Assembly: GCA_031259605.1 (NCBI GenBank)
Contig: JAIRLE010000155.1
Coordinates: forward strand, 1 to 8,081
From: Zoogloeaceae bacterium
GTDB lineage: Bacteria; Pseudomonadota; Gammaproteobacteria; Burkholderiales; Rhodocyclaceae
Direction: 5' to 3'
Length of the DNA stretch: 8,081 nucleotides
Of the stretch, positions 6,873-8,081 are shown one piece after another. The translations under genes were made by a program, and so were the position numbers. Under the pieces are notes generated by a model, which was given only the letters and a program-made list of their open reading frames with translations, did not search any database and was not told the origin of the DNA. The first letter of the stretch is position 1; the number at the start of each line of letters is the position of its first letter.

Positions 6873-7320
6873 TCATTGGTTTGTTCGTCTGGGGACCAGT
6901 TTGATGCACGTCAGCCTCTTCCGCGAAGTTTTCAGGCTTGTCACGGGAACCTGGGACAGGCTCCCGTCGTCATTTATTCTGTTGATGTCGGCAAAGCAGA
7001 ACAGGCCGGAAACGCCGGATAGAACCTTGTATTTCTCGTCCTTTTTCGGGACAAAGGAAAAGCTCACGGTGCAAAATGACCGGTTGCCTCGCCAGCCGAC
7101 CTCTTCCATGACAGCGAGGAATATCTCTTTTTCCGCATGTACGCGGATATCTTCATCAACCCAGGTTTGACCCGAATAACAGCCTTCCTCGTCAAACTGG
7201 TTTATAGAAAAGCCGCCGCCGACAAGTAATGCTGAATCCTGTGTCTCCGCAGGCGGACTGGCATGCAGACAGGAACAGTGAAAACAGCAAAATGCCGATC
7301 TGGGAAAGATTGAGATTCAT
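6873..7320 (-). pseudogene. Small hypothetical lipoprotein gene broken by a one-base frameshift
   Basis: The start is excellent: ATG at 7320 preceded by AGGGAG with a 7-base gap, encoding a 20-residue lipoprotein signal ending ILLFSLFLSAC. Just after that cysteine (bases 7263-7261) the original frame gives unlikely sequence and stops at TGA 7194-7192, after 42 residues. Skipping one base, for example C7260, opens a second frame that continues as SPPAETQDSALLVGGGFS and runs without a stop to TGA 6873-6875. The repaired protein would be 148 residues: signal, cysteine, a short Ser/Pro/Ala linker, then a mixed domain with several cysteines (EEGCYSG, SFCTVSF, LFCFAD, LTCIKL). I do not recognise the family. 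The second frame has no ATG or GTG start between its upstream stop and the junction, which argues against it being a separate gene. G+C is lower than in the neighbours (91 of 180 bases in 6961-7140). It could be a true pseudogene or a sequencing error. Confidence 0.75.
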
Positions 7321-7356
7321 GAAGCAACTCCCTGGATGAATCAATTCAACATGTCT

Positions 7357-7383
7357 AAAAAAGCATTGCGGAGCGGACGCTGC
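7357..7383 (-). terminator. Weak candidate terminator after nadB
   Basis: Read on the minus strand, GCAGCG and CGC-AA-TGC can pair around TCCGCTC with a two-base bulge, followed by six T (7362-7357). It lies about 33-59 bases after the nadB stop and just ahead of the small lipoprotein gene. The stem is short and interrupted, so the T-run is the main support. Confidence 0.3.
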
Positions 7384-7415
7384 AAATCATTGCCGGGTTT
7401 GGGCTTCCTGCCCGC

Positions 7416-8081
7416 CTACCGGGCGCTGGCGCGCTTCCTGATCCGCGTGTCTTTCGCCTTGGGCAGTGTTTGCGGGTAATCGGACGAATGGTGCAATCCC
7501 CGGCTTTCCTTGCGTTTCAGGGCGGAACGGATGATGAGACTGGCGGTGGCGACGAGATTCCTGAGTTCGATCAGGTCGTAGCTCAGGCGGAAACGGGCGT
7601 AGAACTCGCCGATTTCCCGTTCCAGCAAACGCACGCGGCGCAGGGCGCGTTGCAGACGATCCGTACTGCGGACGATGCCGACATAATCCCACATGAGGCG
7701 GCGCAGTTCATCCCAGTTGTGGGCAATGACGACTTCTTCTTCCGCGTCCCGCACCCGGCTTGCGTCCCAGGCGGGCAGTCCGGGCGCTGGCGGGACGGGC
7801 TGCCGGAAAATATCTTCGCTGGCGGCTTTGGCGAAGACCAGGCATTCCAGCAGCGAATTGGAAGCCAGCCGGTTCGCGCCGTGCAGGCCGGAGCAGGAGG
7901 CTTCGCCAACCGCGTAGAGACCGGGGAGGTCAGTGCGTCCGGCAAGATCGGTGACGATGCCGCCACAGGTGTAGTGCGCGGCAGGAACCACGGGAATCGG
8001 CGCTTTGGTGATGTCGATGCCGAATTCCAGGCAGCGGGCGCGAATGGTGGGAAAGTGCGCCTTGATAAAGCCCGCGCCCTT
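7416..8081 (-). CDS. nadB: L-aspartate oxidase, C-terminal part (partial)
   Basis: NadB is the FAD-dependent cytoplasmic enzyme that oxidises L-aspartate to iminoaspartate, which NadA then condenses to quinolinate for NAD synthesis. The last 221 residues are present; the 5' part runs off the window, and the final codon read at the edge is 8079-8081. Family landmarks are clear: FPTIRARCLEFGIDIT, then PIPVVPAAHYTCGG, then GLYAVGEASCSGLHGANR and LASNSLLECLVF. The histidine of HYTCGG and the arginine of HGANR are 35 residues apart, the same spacing as the substrate-binding His351 and Arg386 of the E. coli enzyme. A helical C-terminal domain follows (DELRRLMWDYVGIVR and SYDLIELRNLVATA), then RGLHHSSDYPQTLP and a basic tail RIRKRASAR. 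The stop is TAG at 7418-7416. The GTG at 7991 is an internal valine, not a start. Confidence 0.96.
   Translation of the reverse strand, partial: KGAGFIKAHFPTIRARCLEFGIDITKAPIPVVPAAHYTCGGIVTDLAGRTDLPGLYAVGEASCSGLHGANRLASNSLLECLVFAKAASEDIFRQPVPPAPGLPAWDASRVRDAEEEVVIAHNWDELRRLMWDYVGIVRSTDRLQRALRRVRLLEREIGEFYARFRLSYDLIELRNLVATASLIIRSALKRKESRGLHHSSDYPQTLPKAKDTRIRKRASAR

Noticed and set aside
7989..7991. GTG at 7991 as a start of nadB
   Set aside because: The frame continues upstream with well-conserved NadB sequence (FPTIRARC and PIPV) to the window edge, so this is an internal valine.

Overview
The window looks like chromosomal DNA of a GC-rich Gram-negative bacterium, most likely a member of the Pseudomonadota. 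The Gram-negative call rests on a three-component export operon with an outer-membrane factor of the NodT type, plus three proteins with lipoprotein-type signals. A betaproteobacterial origin is my guess from the general look of the UvrA and NadB segments; it was not tested. I found no tRNA, rRNA, CRISPR array, transposase or phage gene.

Layout, left to right. Bases 1-274 hold the 3' end of uvrA (+). Bases 275-558 separate two convergent units and carry three hairpins in a row, the last followed by a T-tract as in a rho-independent terminator. Bases 559 to about 5271 are one tightly packed minus-strand operon, transcribed outer-membrane factor, periplasmic adaptor, ATPase, then permease. Its genes overlap by 4, 4 and 10 nt, as expected for a MacAB-TolC-like exporter in which the usual MacB fusion is split into two polypeptides. 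Bases 5272-5643 form a divergent control region containing a perfect 17-bp inverted repeat just before the next gene. Bases 5644-6765 (+) encode a lipoprotein with a metallo-beta-lactamase fold of the RomA/NAPE-PLD/UlaG type. Bases 6873-7320 (-) hold a small lipoprotein gene that reads through only if one base is skipped, so it is probably a pseudogene or a sequencing error. Bases 7416-8081 (-) are the 3' two-fifths or so of nadB, L-aspartate oxidase, cut by the window edge.

How the parts work together. The four exporter genes should form one machine: inner-membrane permease plus ATPase, a periplasmic adaptor, and an outer-membrane channel. The substrate cannot be read from the sequence. The divergent hydrolase lipoprotein shares the control region, but a functional link is inference. 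uvrA (nucleotide excision repair) and nadB (NAD synthesis) are ordinary housekeeping flanks.

The most useful observations are the frameshifted lipoprotein gene, whose first 42-codon piece is easily missed, the 17-bp inverted repeat at 5591-5627, and the hairpin cluster at 432-542. I did not find convincing evidence of an undescribed multi-gene system.
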